Part shown: positions 34,971 to 44,565 of the stretch, piece by piece
How positions within the stretch are numbered: the stretch's first letter is position 1
Layout: the number at the start of each line of letters is the position of its first letter
Origin: Ruegeria halocynthiae
GTDB taxonomy: Bacteria; Pseudomonadota; Alphaproteobacteria; Rhodobacterales; Rhodobacteraceae
Length of the DNA: 64,000 bases
Direction: 5' to 3'
NCBI RefSeq assembly: GCF_000743705.1
Contig: NZ_JQEZ01000006.1
Coordinates: forward strand, 66,547-130,546
Made by a program: the position numbers and the translations under genes
The notes under the pieces: generated by a model
Told to the model about the DNA's origin: nothing
The model's database searches: none
What the model saw: the letters and a program-made list of their open reading frames with translations, nothing else

Positions 34971-36359
34971 ATGACCGATCAATCTTCGAACCAGATGTGG
35001 GGCGGCCGCTTTGCCGCCGGTCCAGACGCGATCATGGAGGCAATCAATGCCTCGATCGGGTTCGATCAGCGGATGGCAGCCCAGGACATCGCAGGCTCGC
35101 GCGCCCATGCCGCCATGTTGGCTGCCACAGGCGTTATAACTGATAATGATGCGCAGGCCATTCGGGAAGGGCTGCTCACAGTCTTGTCAGAAATTGAGCG
35201 GGGTGAATTCCAGTTTTCCACCGCGCTGGAAGACATCCACATGAATGTCGAAGCCCGGTTGAAAGAAATCATCGGCGAACCTGCGGGCCGTTTGCACACA
35301 GGTCGTTCGCGCAATGATCAGGTCGCCACCGATTTCAGATTGTGGGTCCGTGATCAGCTGGACGCGGCTGAGACTGGCCTGCTGGCCCTGATCCGCGCGC
35401 TTTTGGCGCAGGCCGAGGCCGGGGCAGATTGGGTCATGCCCGGTTTCACTCATATGCAAACAGCGCAGCCGGTCACCTGGGGCCATCACATGCTGGCCTA
35501 TGTCGAGATGTTCGGCCGCGATCTGTCCCGCGTCCGCGATGCCCGTGCCCGGATGAACGAATCCCCGCTGGGTGCCGCGGCATTGGCCGGGACGTCCTTT
35601 CCCATCGACCGCCACATGACAGCCGAAGCCCTGGGTTTTGACCGCCCCGCCGCAAATTCGCTGGATGCAGTCAGCGACCGGGATTTTGCGCTCGAGTTTC
35701 TGTCCACCGCCTCGATCAGTGCCATGCACCTGTCGCGTTTTGCCGAAGAACTGGTGATCTGGTCGTCGGCCCAGTTTCGTTTTGTGGCGCTGTCGGACCG
35801 GTTCTCGACCGGCTCGTCGATCATGCCGCAAAAGAAAAACCCCGATGCGGCGGAACTGATCCGTGCCAAGGTGGGCCGGATTTACGGCGCGAATACGGGT
35901 CTGATGATGGTGATGAAGGGCCTGCCGCTGACCTATTCCAAGGACATGCAGGAAGACAAGGAACAGGTCTTTGACGCCGCAGACAGCTGGATGCTGGCGC
36001 TGGCAGCGATGGAAGGCATGGTCGGGGACATGACCGCCAATCGTGAAAGTCTGGCGGCGGCTGCGGGATCGGGGTTCTCGACCGCGACCGATCTGGCCGA
36101 CTGGCTGGTGCGGGTGCTGGGCCTGCCGTTCCGCGACGCGCACCACATCACCGGATCGCTGGTGGCCATGGCCGAGGGCAAGGGCTGCGACCTGCCGGAC
36201 CTGAGCCTGGATGAAATGCAATCGGTCCACGCCGATATCGCAAATGACGTCTATTCTGTTCTTGGCGTCGATAATTCAGTACACTCTCGCCAGTCTTATG
36301 GTGGCACAGCCCCCGATCAGGTCCGTGCCCAGGTCAAGCGATGGAAGGCGCTGGTGTGA
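34971..36359 (+). CDS. argH: Argininosuccinate lyase
   Basis: The last step of arginine synthesis, splitting argininosuccinate to arginine and fumarate. The 462-residue protein starts [14 protein letters not shown] and has [14 protein letters not shown] and the superfamily signature [12 protein letters not shown], which carries the catalytic serine loop. Length is normal. A small lipoprotein gene begins inside its stop codon (one-base overlap). Confidence 0.97.
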   Translation: MTDQSSNQMWGGRFAAGPDAIMEAINASIGFDQRMAAQDIAGSRAHAAMLAATGVITDNDAQAIREGLLTVLSEIERGEFQFSTALEDIHMNVEARLKEIIGEPAGRLHTGRSRNDQVATDFRLWVRDQLDAAETGLLALIRALLAQAEAGADWVMPGFTHMQTAQPVTWGHHMLAYVEMFGRDLSRVRDARARMNESPLGAAALAGTSFPIDRHMTAEALGFDRPAANSLDAVSDRDFALEFLSTASISAMHLSRFAEELVIWSSAQFRFVALSDRFSTGSSIMPQKKNPDAAELIRAKVGRIYGANTGLMMVMKGLPLTYSKDMQEDKEQVFDAADSWMLALAAMEGMVGDMTANRESLAAAAGSGFSTATDLADWLVRVLGLPFRDAHHITGSLVAMAEGKGCDLPDLSLDEMQSVHADIANDVYSVLGVDNSVHSRQSYGGTAPDQVRAQVKRWKALV

Positions 36360-36541
36360 TGCGAATACTACGTGTGATCCTTTTGGTCTCGGCCGGGGCG
36401 GCCCTGGCCGGGTGTGGCGCGGACGGTGAACCCATTCACCCCACCATGAGCGCAAATGTCGGCGTTGGCAGCGGTGGCACCTACGTCGGCGGCGGCGTAG
36501 GGCTGCAGCGTGGCGGGCTGGGCGTTTATCTGGGGCTTTGA
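36359..36541 (+). CDS. Small Gly-rich lipoprotein
   Basis: 60 residues from the ATG overlapping the argH stop. The lipobox ALAGC is followed by a Gly/Val-rich tail (VGVGSGGTYVGGGVG). Function unknown. It lies between argH and lysA and is probably translated by coupling to argH. Confidence 0.75.
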   Translation: MRILRVILLVSAGAALAGCGADGEPIHPTMSANVGVGSGGTYVGGGVGLQRGGLGVYLGL

Positions 36542-36631
36542 ACCCGGCAGAGATTGCGTTGTCGCGGCAGCGCACCTATGTGAACGGCATGATCGGCCCA
36601 GTGCCGAAGCCTTTGGTAAAAGACCGCGAAT

Positions 36632-36781
36632 ATGAAAATCATTGGCCTGATCCTGTCTCTCGCTGTTCTTGCGGCCTGCGATCCGTCTTACAAACCGCGC
36701 CCTGAACCGGCCGCCGCTTCGGGCGGTTCCGGGATTTCGATCTCGGGCTATGGCAGGGTTGGCGTTTCGACCAAAAGGTGA
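36632..36781 (+). CDS. Small lipoprotein
   Basis: 49 residues starting MKIIGLILSLAVLAACDP, a short signal sequence with lipobox LAAC (Cys16), then a Pro-rich and Gly/Ser-rich tail ending SGYGRVGVSTKR. It resembles in size and composition the lipoprotein just upstream, with a similar ending pattern of small residues and aromatic positions. In lysA operons a tiny lipoprotein (LptM-like) is often found before lysA; this may be an equivalent. lysA starts 66 bases later. Confidence 0.7.
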   Translation: MKIIGLILSLAVLAACDPSYKPRPEPAAASGGSGISISGYGRVGVSTKR

Positions 36782-36847
36782 GGGGGCCCCGTGGTTCCGT
36801 GCGGAATCCATTGATCCGCCCTGCGGTTTTGGTCTAAGCGCGCAGTC

Positions 36848-38113
36848 ATGGATCACTTTCTGTACCGCGACGGCGCGCTTTACGCCGAGGATGTCCCGAT
36901 TTCCGAAATCGCAGCTGCGGTCGGAACCCCGTTTTATGTCTATTCCACAGCCACGCTGCTGCGGCATTTCAAGCTGTTTGACGACGCGTTGGAAGGCACC
37001 GATCACCTTGTCTGCTATGCGATGAAGGCTGCCAGCAATCAGGCGATCCTGAAAACGCTGGCGCAGGCGGGTGCGGGGATGGATGTGGTCTCGGGCGGTG
37101 AATACCTGCGCGCCAAGGCGGCAGGCGTGCCCGGCGACCGGATCGTGTTTTCAGGCGTTGGCAAAACGGCGGATGAGATTCGCACCGCGCTGAGCGGCGG
37201 CATCCGCCAGTTCAACGTGGAATCCGAGCCTGAGATGGAAGTGATCAACGCTGTTGCGCTGGAACTGGGCGTGATTGCGCCGATCACCGTGCGGGTGAAC
37301 CCGGACGTGGACGCCAAGACCCATGCCAAGATCGCCACCGGCAAGTCCGAGAACAAATTTGGCATCCCGATTGCCCGCGTGTCCGAGGTTTACGCCCACG
37401 CCGCCAGCCTGCCGGGGCTGAAGGTGATCGGCATCGACGTCCACATCGGCTCACAACTGACCGAGTTGGAGCCGTTCGAGCTGGCCTATACCAAAGTGGC
37501 CGAGCTGACCGAGCAGCTGCGCGCCGAAGGGCACGATATTCGCCGTCTGGATCTGGGCGGGGGCTTGGGCATCCCATATACGCGGGCCAATGATGCGCCG
37601 CCGCTGCCGGTGGAATACGGCGCGTTGATCAAGAAAACATTGGGACATCTGGGCTGCGAGATCGAAATTGAGCCGGGCCGCCTGATCGCGGGAAACGCGG
37701 GGCTGATGGTCAGCAAGGTGATCTATGTGAAATCCGGCGAAGGCCGCGATTTCCTGATCCTGGACGGGGCGATGAACGATCTGATCCGCCCTGCCATGTA
37801 CGAGGCGCACCATGATATCGTTGCGGTGAAAGAAGCCGCGCCGGGGGTCGAGCAGCAGCCCTATGACATCGTTGGTCCGGTGTGTGAATCCGGCGATACC
37901 TTTGCCAAACAGCGTAACATGCCACCGCTTGCGCCGGGTGATCTGGTCGCTTTCCGCAGCGCAGGTGCTTATGGCGCGGTGATGGCCAGCGAATACAATA
38001 CCCGCCCCCTGATCCCCGAGGTGTTGGTGCATGGGGATCAATTTGCAGTTATTCGTGAACGGCCAAGCTTTGACGAAATCATAAACCGCGATACCATACC
38101 CGGGTGGCTGTGA
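36848..38113 (+). CDS. lysA: Diaminopimelate decarboxylase
   Basis: Converts meso-diaminopimelate to lysine. The 421-residue protein is a fold III PLP enzyme: the PLP lysine is Lys60 in CYAMKAASNQ, with the phosphate-binding LDLGGGLGIPY and EIEPGRLIAGNAG, and the catalytic Cys in GPVCESGDTF. It is in the same direction as argH and the two mini-lipoproteins. Confidence 0.97.
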   Translation: MDHFLYRDGALYAEDVPISEIAAAVGTPFYVYSTATLLRHFKLFDDALEGTDHLVCYAMKAASNQAILKTLAQAGAGMDVVSGGEYLRAKAAGVPGDRIVFSGVGKTADEIRTALSGGIRQFNVESEPEMEVINAVALELGVIAPITVRVNPDVDAKTHAKIATGKSENKFGIPIARVSEVYAHAASLPGLKVIGIDVHIGSQLTELEPFELAYTKVAELTEQLRAEGHDIRRLDLGGGLGIPYTRANDAPPLPVEYGALIKKTLGHLGCEIEIEPGRLIAGNAGLMVSKVIYVKSGEGRDFLILDGAMNDLIRPAMYEAHHDIVAVKEAAPGVEQQPYDIVGPVCESGDTFAKQRNMPPLAPGDLVAFRSAGAYGAVMASEYNTRPLIPEVLVHGDQFAVIRERPSFDEIINRDTIPGWL

Positions 38114-38149
38114 CGCGATAACCGCGCGGGCCCGATCAGGAGGCCCGCC

Positions 38150-40690
38150 TTGAGCGTAAGACAAACCCTGCCGATCCCAAAACTGTCCCTGTGGCTGACG
38201 CACGCAGGGATGCTGGCCGAGCAGGTTTTGCGCGCATTCTGGCCCTTTTTGTCGGTTTTCATGGCGATTCTGGCCGCATTGATGCTGGGCTTGCAGGATT
38301 ACGTCAGGATCGAAATCGTCTGGATCGTTGGTGCGGTCGCATTGATCGGCTTGCTGGTCACGCTGATCATGGGTGCGCGGCGATTCCATTTCCCTTCACG
38401 AACCCAGGCGCTGATGCGTTTGGATGAGACCCTGCCGGGGCGCCCGATTCAGGCCCTGATGGATGATCAGGCCATTGGCGCGCTGGACGCGGATTCGGTG
38501 GCGCTGTGGCGTGCACATCAGGACCGGATGACGCAAAACGTTGCACGGGCGGAGCCGGTCAAACCGGACCTGCGGCTGGCGGATCGCGATCCCTATGCCC
38601 TGCGGTATTCGGCGTTGCTGGCGTTGGTAATAGCCGCTTTGTTCGGATCGTTCTGGCGCATCGGATCTGTGGCCGAGATGGCACCCGGCGCGGCTGTGGC
38701 CGGGCAGGGGCCCAGTTGGGAAGGCTGGGTGGAACCGCCCCGCTATACTGGCCTGCCGACACTGTATCTGGCGGATCAGTCCGATCCGACTCTGTCGATC
38801 CCGCAAGGCAGCCGTATCACCCTGCGGTTTTACGGTGAGGTTGGCGCGCATAGCTTGACGGAAAATGCCTCGCCTCTGGGCGCTGAAAATGCGACCGATC
38901 CGGAACAGGAATTTGTCGCGGAGCGTTCAGGGCAGCTGTCGATTCAAGGCCCATTGGGGCGTGACTGGGCGCTGGATGTAACGGCCGACACCGCCCCCGA
39001 AATCAGCGCGGTAGGCGTGGCCGAGGCCGAAGCGGGCGGGCAGATGAAGCTGCCCTTTGCAGCCCGCGACGATTATGGCGTTGTCTCTGGCTCGGCAATC
39101 ATCGAACTGGATCTGGCGTCGGTTGATCGCGTCTATGGCTTGGTACCCTCGCCCGAACCACGCGACGTGATCGAGGTTGAGCTGCCGATGCCCATCGCCG
39201 GCGACCGCGCAGATTTCACCGAAGACCTGATTGAGGATTTTTCACAGCACCCCTGGGCGCATCTGCCGGTCCGGATCACTCTGATGGCCCGCGATGCGGC
39301 GGATCAGGAAACCCAATCGGAACCCTATCAAACCGCACTGCCCGCGCGGCGGTTCTTTGATCCGCTGGCGGCGGCGGTCATCGAACAGCGCCGCGACCTT
39401 CTGTGGACGCGGGAAAACGCGCCGCGTGTGGCTCAGCTGTTGCGGGCGGTGTCTCATTTGCCAGAGGGGTTTTTCCGGTCGGACACAGCCTATCTGCGCC
39501 TGCGCGTCACCCTGCGGCGGCTTGAGACGTTCAATGAATACGGCCTGAAACCGGAGCAACAGGCAGAAATTGCCCAGGCGCTTTGGGATTTGGCTGTGCT
39601 GATTGAGGACGGCACTCTGGCCGATGCGCTGGAACGTATGCGCCGCGCGCAGGAGCGTTTGACCGAAGCCATGCAGAACGGCGCATCCGACGAAGAGATC
39701 GCCGAGTTGATGCAGGAGCTGCGCGATGCAACGCAAGATTATATGCGCCAACTTCAGCGGCTGGCGCAGGAAAACAACGATGGTGAACCTCAGCAAGGTC
39801 AGAATGGCGAAACCCTGCAGATGACGCAGGACGATCTGCAACGGATGATGGACCGCATTCAGGAGCTGATGGAACAGGGCCGCATGGCCGAGGCGCAGCA
39901 GGCGCTGGAAGAGTTCCAGCAGATGATGGAAAACATGCGCGTCACCCAGGGCCAGGGTCAGGGCCAGCAATCCGAGGGTCAGCAGGCCATGGAAGGTCTG
40001 GCAGAAACCCTGCGCGAACAACAAGGGCTAAGCGATCAGGCGTTCCGCGACCTTCAGGAACAATTCAACCCCGGCGCGCAGGCTGGCGAAAGTCAGGGCA
40101 ACGAAGGCCGCTCGGGCGGTCAAGGCCGTGGCCAAAGCCATGAAGGGCAAGGCGGTCAGGGTCAGGGCTCGGACCAGGCGGGCGAAGGTCAGCAAGGTCA
40201 GGGATCACTGGCAGATCGTCAGCAGGCCCTGCGGGATGAGCTGAATCGCCAGCAGCAGAACTTGCCCGGTTCCGGAACGCCTGGCGGCGAAGATGCGCGC
40301 GATGCGCTGGGCCGTGCGGGCCAGGCGATGGACGACGCCGAAGAGGCGCTGCGCGGCGACGATCTGGCCGAAGCCATCGACCGTCAGTCCGAGGCGATGG
40401 AAGCCCTGCGCGAAGGGATGCGGTCATTGGGCGAGGCATTGGCCGAGAACCAGCAAAACCAGCCGGGTCAGGGCGCGCAGGACGGCGATATGCAGGCCAA
40501 CAACCGCGATCCGCTGGGCCGCAGCCCGGGCGCGAATGGGTCAATCTCGACCGACGAAGGTTTGTTGCAAGGCGAAGACGTCTATCGCCGCGCCCGCGAA
40601 CTGCTGGACGAAATCCGCCGCCGCACCGGCGAGACGGACCGGCCCCAAATCGAACTGGAATACCTCAAACGTCTGCTTGAAAGGTTCTAG
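38150..40690 (+). CDS. TIGR02302 (DUF4175) family membrane protein
   Basis: 846 residues. Two or three membrane helices lie in the first ~180 residues (FLSVFMAILAALMLGL, IVWIVGAVALIGLLVTLI, and a third near YSALLALVIAALFG). A periplasmic-like domain follows to about residue 400, then a helical region and a Gln/Gly/Glu-rich low-complexity stretch (about 540-700) made of QGQGQ-type runs. The C-terminus is again ordered (YRRARELLDEIRRRTGE). This matches the alphaproteobacterial TIGR02302 family, of unknown function. TTG is the start: AGGAGG stands 6 bases before it. Confidence 0.85.
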   Translation: MSVRQTLPIPKLSLWLTHAGMLAEQVLRAFWPFLSVFMAILAALMLGLQDYVRIEIVWIVGAVALIGLLVTLIMGARRFHFPSRTQALMRLDETLPGRPIQALMDDQAIGALDADSVALWRAHQDRMTQNVARAEPVKPDLRLADRDPYALRYSALLALVIAALFGSFWRIGSVAEMAPGAAVAGQGPSWEGWVEPPRYTGLPTLYLADQSDPTLSIPQGSRITLRFYGEVGAHSLTENASPLGAENATDPEQEFVAERSGQLSIQGPLGRDWALDVTADTAPEISAVGVAEAEAGGQMKLPFAARDDYGVVSGSAIIELDLASVDRVYGLVPSPEPRDVIEVELPMPIAGDRADFTEDLIEDFSQHPWAHLPVRITLMARDAADQETQSEPYQTALPARRFFDPLAAAVIEQRRDLLWTRENAPRVAQLLRAVSHLPEGFFRSDTAYLRLRVTLRRLETFNEYGLKPEQQAEIAQALWDLAVLIEDGTLADALERMRRAQERLTEAMQNGASDEEIAELMQELRDATQDYMRQLQRLAQENNDGEPQQGQNGETLQMTQDDLQRMMDRIQELMEQGRMAEAQQALEEFQQMMENMRVTQGQGQGQQSEGQQAMEGLAETLREQQGLSDQAFRDLQEQFNPGAQAGESQGNEGRSGGQGRGQSHEGQGGQGQGSDQAGEGQQGQGSLADRQQALRDELNRQQQNLPGSGTPGGEDARDALGRAGQAMDDAEEALRGDDLAEAIDRQSEAMEALREGMRSLGEALAENQQNQPGQGAQDGDMQANNRDPLGRSPGANGSISTDEGLLQGEDVYRRARELLDEIRRRTGETDRPQIELEYLKRLLERF

Positions 40691-40707
40691 GCGTCAGAAT
40701 CAGCGGC

Positions 40708-41475
40708 TCAGTTCTGCGCTGCTGATCCAGTCTGTGTCTCAAGCCAGACACGCGCCTGATCCACAAGCGATACATATGAGTTAAGCATCGGGTCTGCCTG
40801 TGGCACGGCATCGCTAATCTGCTGGGCGTTGCTATAGACCAGCAGCAGGATGATACCGATGATGACGATCAGGGCGAAGCCACGCAGAAACCCGCTGCGC
40901 GGCTTGACAGCAGCCGGTTCCGCCGCCTCAGCCTGATCGGATGCGCTGTCGCTCAGCAGGCTGGAATTGATCGCCTCGACATCGGGCAGCACATCCTTTT
41001 GACCTGCGTCAGATGACGTCTCGCTGGCCACCAGCTCTTTGGCGGCCTGTTCTTCCGGGTCAGGTTCGGGTGGGGCATCCAGTGCCAGATCGGGCTGGCT
41101 TTCCAGGCTCTCGCCTTCCTGCGCCCGCAGATCGGCCTCTCTTGCGGCTTCTTCTTTCAGGATGCTGGCAACGGCCGGATCGACATTTTTTGCCGTCGCC
41201 GGTTTTTCGGCTGGGGCCTCGGGTTCGGGATCAACCTCTGGTTCGGGTGTGGGTTCAGGGTCAGCCTGCGCCTCAGGTTCCGCCGCATTGGGCTCAGGCT
41301 CTGCCATTTCGGGTTCAGGCTCTGCCTTTTGGGGTTCGGGCTCAGCCGTTGCCGGATGTTTGGCCTGAAACCAGGTTTTTTCACAATTCGAGCATTGAAC
41401 ATCGCGGCCATCCTCGGGGATGACCTCGTCGGGAACCTCGTATTGGGCACTGCAATTCGGACAAGTAAGACGCAT
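40708..41475 (-). CDS. Zinc-ribbon membrane protein (MJ0042-type)
   Basis: 255 residues. The N-terminal zinc ribbon has two C-x-x-C pairs, CPNC (5-8) and CSNC (28-31). A long Pro/Glu/Ala-rich acidic linker of PEPE-like repeats follows (about 40-130), then one membrane helix (about 199-216, GFALIVIIGIILLLV) and a short tail. This is the layout of MJ0042/zinc_ribbon_5 proteins common in alphaproteobacteria, of unknown role. It converges with the TIGR02302 gene and is divergent from ftsE. Confidence 0.82.
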   Translation of the reverse strand: MRLTCPNCSAQYEVPDEVIPEDGRDVQCSNCEKTWFQAKHPATAEPEPQKAEPEPEMAEPEPNAAEPEAQADPEPTPEPEVDPEPEAPAEKPATAKNVDPAVASILKEEAAREADLRAQEGESLESQPDLALDAPPEPDPEEQAAKELVASETSSDAGQKDVLPDVEAINSSLLSDSASDQAEAAEPAAVKPRSGFLRGFALIVIIGIILLLVYSNAQQISDAVPQADPMLNSYVSLVDQARVWLETQTGSAAQN

Positions 41476-41658
41476 GCTGCCTCCCGGTCGGGGTGCCGAC
41501 CTGATAATAGTTTTTTCAGGGATGATATTCCGTTAAGACCTGACAGCAAAGGGTGTTTTCGGTATCACGGTTCAAGTGTCACCAATTCGACCCGGTGCAG
41601 GCATTGAAACCGCAACCGCGCTCGGGCATGAAGAGCGGCGAAAAAATTGGGGGCCCTT

Positions 41659-42336
41659 GTGATCGAGCTGGAAAATGTCAGCTACACCTATGGCGGTGGT
41701 GAGTTGCTGAGCAATGTATCACTTCAGCTGCAACCGGGGTCATTTCACTTTTTGACCGGCCCGTCAGGCGCAGGAAAAACAACGCTGTTGAAACTGTGTT
41801 ACGGCGCGCTTTTGCCCACATCGGGGCGGCTTAGCGCGTTTGAACAGGATATCGCCGGTCTGGATCGGGATCAGATGGCCCTGTTGCGCCGCCGGATCGG
41901 CGTGGTCCATCAGGATTGCCAGTTTCTGGACCATATGACTTTGGCGGAAAACGTCGCACTTCCCTTGATGGTGTCGGGCCGCGCCGAACCTGCCCAGCGT
42001 GAAGACCTGAGTGAATTGTTGAACTGGGTCGGGCTGGGCGCACGTCTGGATTCGCACCCGCCCGAATTGTCCGGCGGCGAACGTCAGCGCGCGGCGCTGG
42101 CGCGGGCGGTGATCCTGTCACCTGACGTGGTTTTAGCTGACGAACCGACGGGAAACGTGGATTGGGACATGTCACAACGCTTGTTGCGCCTGCTGGTCGA
42201 ACTGAACCGGATGGGCAAGACCGTTCTGATTGCCACCCATGATCTGAGCCTGATCCGCGCTGCCAAAAGTCAGGTCCAAGCCCGCGTCCTGCGTATTTCA
42301 CAGCGCCAGATTCAACTGGCGGGGGCGGATCTATGA
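41659..42336 (+). CDS. ftsE: Cell division ATP-binding protein FtsE
   Basis: The ATPase of the FtsEX complex, which activates peptidoglycan hydrolases at the division site. From GTG at 41659 the 225-residue protein starts MIELENVSYTYGGG, as the family does; a TTG four codons upstream is possible. Walker A is GPSGAGKTT (Lys40), the signature is LSGGERQRAALARA, and Walker B is VVLADEPTGNVD. It overlaps ftsX by ATGA. Confidence 0.94.
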   Translation: MIELENVSYTYGGGELLSNVSLQLQPGSFHFLTGPSGAGKTTLLKLCYGALLPTSGRLSAFEQDIAGLDRDQMALLRRRIGVVHQDCQFLDHMTLAENVALPLMVSGRAEPAQREDLSELLNWVGLGARLDSHPPELSGGERQRAALARAVILSPDVVLADEPTGNVDWDMSQRLLRLLVELNRMGKTVLIATHDLSLIRAAKSQVQARVLRISQRQIQLAGADL

Positions 42337-43232
42337 GCAACGGAAACATCCGAAGCCTGCTGCGGCAGGACAAGCGCGCCGACCGGGTTGTGCCGCCCAC
42401 AGGTTATACCGCGCATCTGACCCTGTTCGTGTCGGGCGCGATGGCATTTCTGGCCGTGTTTGCGATGGCTCTGTCGTTGGCCTCGGGCCGTTTGGCCGAC
42501 CGCTGGGCGACTGAGCTGGCCGGGGCCGCAACCCTGCGCATCAACGCCCCGGCAGAACAGCTTGCTGCGCAAACTCAGGCCGCGCTTGAAGTTCTTGGGC
42601 AGACCCCGGGCGTTGCCTCGGCCCGGGCGTTGACGGCTGAGGAACAAGCTGCGCTGCTGTCCCCGTGGTTCGGGCCGGATGTGCCGCTGGACACGCTGCC
42701 GGTGCCGCAGTTGATCGAAATCATCGAAGGCGAACCGGGGTTGGATGCGGTTGGTCTGCGCCTGCGATTGGGGGCCGAGGTTCCGGGCGCGGTGCTGGAC
42801 GACCACACACGCTGGCGCGAACCGTTGGTGGATGCGGCGATGTCCCTGCGACGGCTGGGCTGGGTGTCGATCCTGCTGATCGGAGGTGCGACGGCGGCGA
42901 TGATCACGCTGGCGGCGAATGCCTCATTGGCGGCGAATGCCCAGATCATCGAGGTTCTGCGACTGGTTGGCGCGCGCGACAGCTTCATCGCCCGCGCCTT
43001 TGTGCGCCGCTTTACCTACCGCGCATTCTTTGGCGCAATGGTCGGGATGCTGCTTGGCATGTTCGGTGTGCTGCTGCTGCCCGAAGCCACAGATGAGGGC
43101 GGGTTTCTGACCGGTCTTGGATTTCAGGGGGCGGGCTGGCTTTGGCCGGTGCTGATCCCAGTGTTGGGCGCGGCGGTGGCCTTTTTTGCCACCTGGACCG
43201 CCGCCAGCCGTAAACTGAAGGAGCTTTCGTGA
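42333..43232 (+). CDS. ftsX: Cell division protein FtsX
   Basis: The membrane partner of FtsE. 299 residues with one N-terminal helix (about 28-50), a periplasmic domain (about 55-165), and three C-terminal helices, the last ending in WTAASRKLKELS. Sequence features match the alphaproteobacterial FtsX (ASARALTAEEQAALLSPWFG). ATGA overlap with ftsE and near overlap with the acyltransferase downstream indicate one operon. Confidence 0.92.
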   Translation: MSNGNIRSLLRQDKRADRVVPPTGYTAHLTLFVSGAMAFLAVFAMALSLASGRLADRWATELAGAATLRINAPAEQLAAQTQAALEVLGQTPGVASARALTAEEQAALLSPWFGPDVPLDTLPVPQLIEIIEGEPGLDAVGLRLRLGAEVPGAVLDDHTRWREPLVDAAMSLRRLGWVSILLIGGATAAMITLAANASLAANAQIIEVLRLVGARDSFIARAFVRRFTYRAFFGAMVGMLLGMFGVLLLPEATDEGGFLTGLGFQGAGWLWPVLIPVLGAAVAFFATWTAASRKLKELS

Positions 43233-43972
43233 TGGCAACAGCCTTTCAATGGGTTCGTTCGCTGATCTTCATGATCACGATTTATGTGTGGATGCTGATC
43301 CTGGGGATTGTGTTCGCCCCATACGCTCTGTTTACCAAACGCGGTGCATTGCAGGCCTGCAAGACCTATGCGCGTACGACGATGTGGCTGGCCCGCTGGA
43401 TGGTTGGCATCCGCTGCGAAGTGCGCGGAAACGTCCCGGTCGAAGAAGTCGTGATCGGCGCTAAACATCAGTCCTTTCTGGACATCATCATCATTTTCAA
43501 CGCCATACCGCACGGCAAATTCATCATGAAGCGGGAACTGCTGTGGACGCCGATCATCGGTCTTTATGCCCGCAGGCTTGGGTGTATTCCGGTGGATCGC
43601 GGCAAAAAGGGCGCAGCTGTTGCCAAAATGGTCAAGGATGTCGCCAAGGAATTCACGGAACCCGGCCAGCTTGTGATCTACCCACAGGGCACGCGGGTCG
43701 CGCCGGGGGTGCAGAAGCCCTATAAGGTCGGCACCGCCGTCTTGTATGAGGGGCTTGGCTTTCCCTGTGTCCCGGTGGCCACCAATGCGGGCGTCTTTTG
43801 GCCACGCACCGGTGTCCTGCGCAAACCCGGCCTGGCGATTGTTGATTTTCTTGACCCGATCGAGCCGGGCGTCGCACGGGCGGCGTTTCTTGGACAGCTG
43901 GAAGACGTGATTGAAACACGGTCCAACGCCTTGATGAAAGAAGTGGGGTTTGATCCGCATGGAGTACATTGA
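43232..43972 (+). CDS. plsC: 1-acyl-sn-glycerol-3-phosphate acyltransferase
   Basis: Makes phosphatidic acid from lysophosphatidic acid. The 246-residue protein has an N-terminal membrane helix, the catalytic H-x4-D motif HQSFLD (His79, Asp84), and YPQGTR, a variant of the acyltransferase EGTR block. ATG at 43232 is preferred over the GTG one codon before because AGGAG lies 8 bases upstream. It is joined to ftsEX, linking lipid synthesis and division genes. Confidence 0.9.
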   Translation: MATAFQWVRSLIFMITIYVWMLILGIVFAPYALFTKRGALQACKTYARTTMWLARWMVGIRCEVRGNVPVEEVVIGAKHQSFLDIIIIFNAIPHGKFIMKRELLWTPIIGLYARRLGCIPVDRGKKGAAVAKMVKDVAKEFTEPGQLVIYPQGTRVAPGVQKPYKVGTAVLYEGLGFPCVPVATNAGVFWPRTGVLRKPGLAIVDFLDPIEPGVARAAFLGQLEDVIETRSNALMKEVGFDPHGVH

Positions 43973-44564
43973 CGACATCGCCACGCTTGAGGGGCTTTAC
44001 GGCACCCCCGGCGCACCCGCGCTGTGCAAGGTGGCACATCGACTAACCCCGCTTTATCGCAAATGGATCATGACATCGCGGCTGTGCATTATTGGCACTG
44101 TCGGCCCCGAAGGTGTCGACAGCAGTCCGCGCGGCGACGACGGCCCTGTTGTGCTTGAGCTTGATCCCAATACGCTGGCCCTGCCGGATTGGCGCGGTAA
44201 CAACCGTCTGGACAGCCTGCGCAACATCGTGCGCGATCCGCGTGTATCCTTGTTATTTCTGGTGCCTGGATCGAACTCTGTAGTGCGTCTGAACGGATCC
44301 GCCCGGTTGACCGCGGATGAGGGGCTGCGCGCGCGGTTCGAAAAGCAAGGGAAACGCCCGGCCACCGTCATCGTCATCGAGATCGCAGAAATATACACCC
44401 AATGCGCCCGCGCCCTGATGCGCGCCCGGACTTGGACCAGTGGCGATGAAACCAAAGACTTGCCTTCTGTCGGTGAAATCCTGTCCGAGATGACCAAAGG
44501 CGAAGAAGGCGGCACACGCTATGACAATGAATGGGGGGCACGCGCCGCCAAAACGATGTGGTAG
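43959..44564 (+). CDS. Pyridoxamine 5'-phosphate oxidase family (FMN-binding) protein
   Basis: A 201-residue protein with a split-barrel FMN-binding fold of the PNPOx-like superfamily (SRLCIIGTVGPEGVDSSPRGD, LPDWRGNNRLDSLRNI, VSLLFLVPGSNSVVRLNG). It is of the MSMEG_1061/Rv2607-like general type; the substrate is unknown. The gene overlaps plsC by 14 bases. The ATG at 43959 was chosen over a TTG three codons earlier. Confidence 0.85.
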   Translation: MEYIDDIATLEGLYGTPGAPALCKVAHRLTPLYRKWIMTSRLCIIGTVGPEGVDSSPRGDDGPVVLELDPNTLALPDWRGNNRLDSLRNIVRDPRVSLLFLVPGSNSVVRLNGSARLTADEGLRARFEKQGKRPATVIVIEIAEIYTQCARALMRARTWTSGDETKDLPSVGEILSEMTKGEEGGTRYDNEWGARAAKTMW

Positions 44565-44565
44565 G

